This document shows positions 33,384 to 33,409 of a stretch of DNA of 33,409 nucleotides, in pieces. How positions within the stretch are numbered: the stretch's first letter is position 1; each line of letters begins with the position of its first letter. Origin of the DNA: an uncultured Ruminococcus sp. (GTDB lineage Bacteria; Bacillota; Clostridia; Lachnospirales; Lachnospiraceae). A model generated the notes under the pieces. That model was not told the DNA's origin, made no database searches, and saw only the letters and a list, made by a program, of their open reading frames with translations. The position numbers and the translations under genes are program-made. The stretch is from contig UQVC01000029.1 of the NCBI GenBank assembly GCA_900544395.1, positions 1-33,409 on the forward strand, given 5' to 3'.

Positions 33384-33409
33384 CTCTGTTTCTTTATCAA
33401 AGAGATGGA
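33366..33409 (-). CDS. ABC transporter ATP-binding protein, UgpC/MsmK type, C-terminal end only
   Basis: Read on the - strand, the window edge encodes HLFDKETELTITN followed by TAA (33366-33368). This matches the usual C-terminus of the multiple-sugar ATPases UgpC/MsmK, which end in H-x-F-D-x-E-(T/S)-E. Only about 13 residues are present, so the call rests on this short tail. Such ATPases often power several sugar permease pairs lacking their own, such as the one at 18643-20321. Confidence 0.55.
   Translation of the reverse strand, partial: HLFDKETELTITN

Noticed and set aside
1..33409. CRISPR array, phage genes or replication origin.
   Set aside because: No regularly spaced repeats, phage structural genes or DnaA-box clusters were seen on reading.

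Overview
The window looks like chromosomal DNA from a strictly anaerobic, low- to mid-GC Firmicute, most probably a gut Lachnospiraceae (Blautia, Mediterraneibacter or Dorea-like). The signs are an oxygen-sensitive class III ribonucleotide reductase, the [FeFe]-hydrogenase maturases HydE, HydG and HydF, YesM/YesN-type sugar sensing, CUT1 sugar transport without its own ATPase, strong AGGAGG-type ribosome binding sites and many clean intrinsic terminators. No prophage, insertion sequence, CRISPR array or rRNA was seen.

Layout from left to right: the 3' part of a tRNA-Gly and its terminator; a YesL-type membrane protein; xpt and a HAD phosphatase; a run of envelope-lipid genes (DedA protein, GT4 glycosyltransferase, DUF374 acyltransferase) followed without a visible break by an OmpR-type two-component pair; a TIGR00266/AIM24 protein; an AT-rich two-gene restriction-modification cassette (+ strand methyltransferase, converging - strand PD-(D/E)XK nuclease); the - strand hydE-hydG-hydF operon, which runs into the nuclease gene; a + strand acylphosphatase, proC and nrdG-type activase; a sugar transport and sensing module (lipoprotein, two permeases, YesN, YesM and a second, LplA-like lipoprotein); nrdD with a fused thioredoxin-like domain, then trxB; an Rpn/PD-(D/E)XK family gene; and on the - strand an ECF sigma factor with a DUF4179 protein, then a small membrane protein, a PucR/CdaR-type regulator and the last codons of an ABC ATPase cut by the window edge.

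How the genes fit together: nrdD, its built-in redoxin and trxB form a likely self-contained electron path for anaerobic dNTP synthesis, with the activase 8.5 kb upstream on the other side of the sugar module. That module is bounded by terminators and carries two binding proteins but one permease pair and no ATPase. The second binding protein is translationally coupled to the histidine kinase, so a sensing role is likely. The restriction-modification cassette is the clearest candidate for acquired DNA: its composition differs from its neighbours, and its nuclease has become, or was placed as, the last cistron behind hydF. Several leader structures are worth testing: a 25-bp hairpin burying the dedA ribosome binding site, a promoter-terminator-RBS arrangement before yesN, and an NrdR-like site over the nrdD promoter.

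Most gene calls are solid at family level. Substrates, regulon members and the recognition site of the restriction system cannot be read from the sequence. No undescribed system was demonstrated; the best candidates are given as findings.
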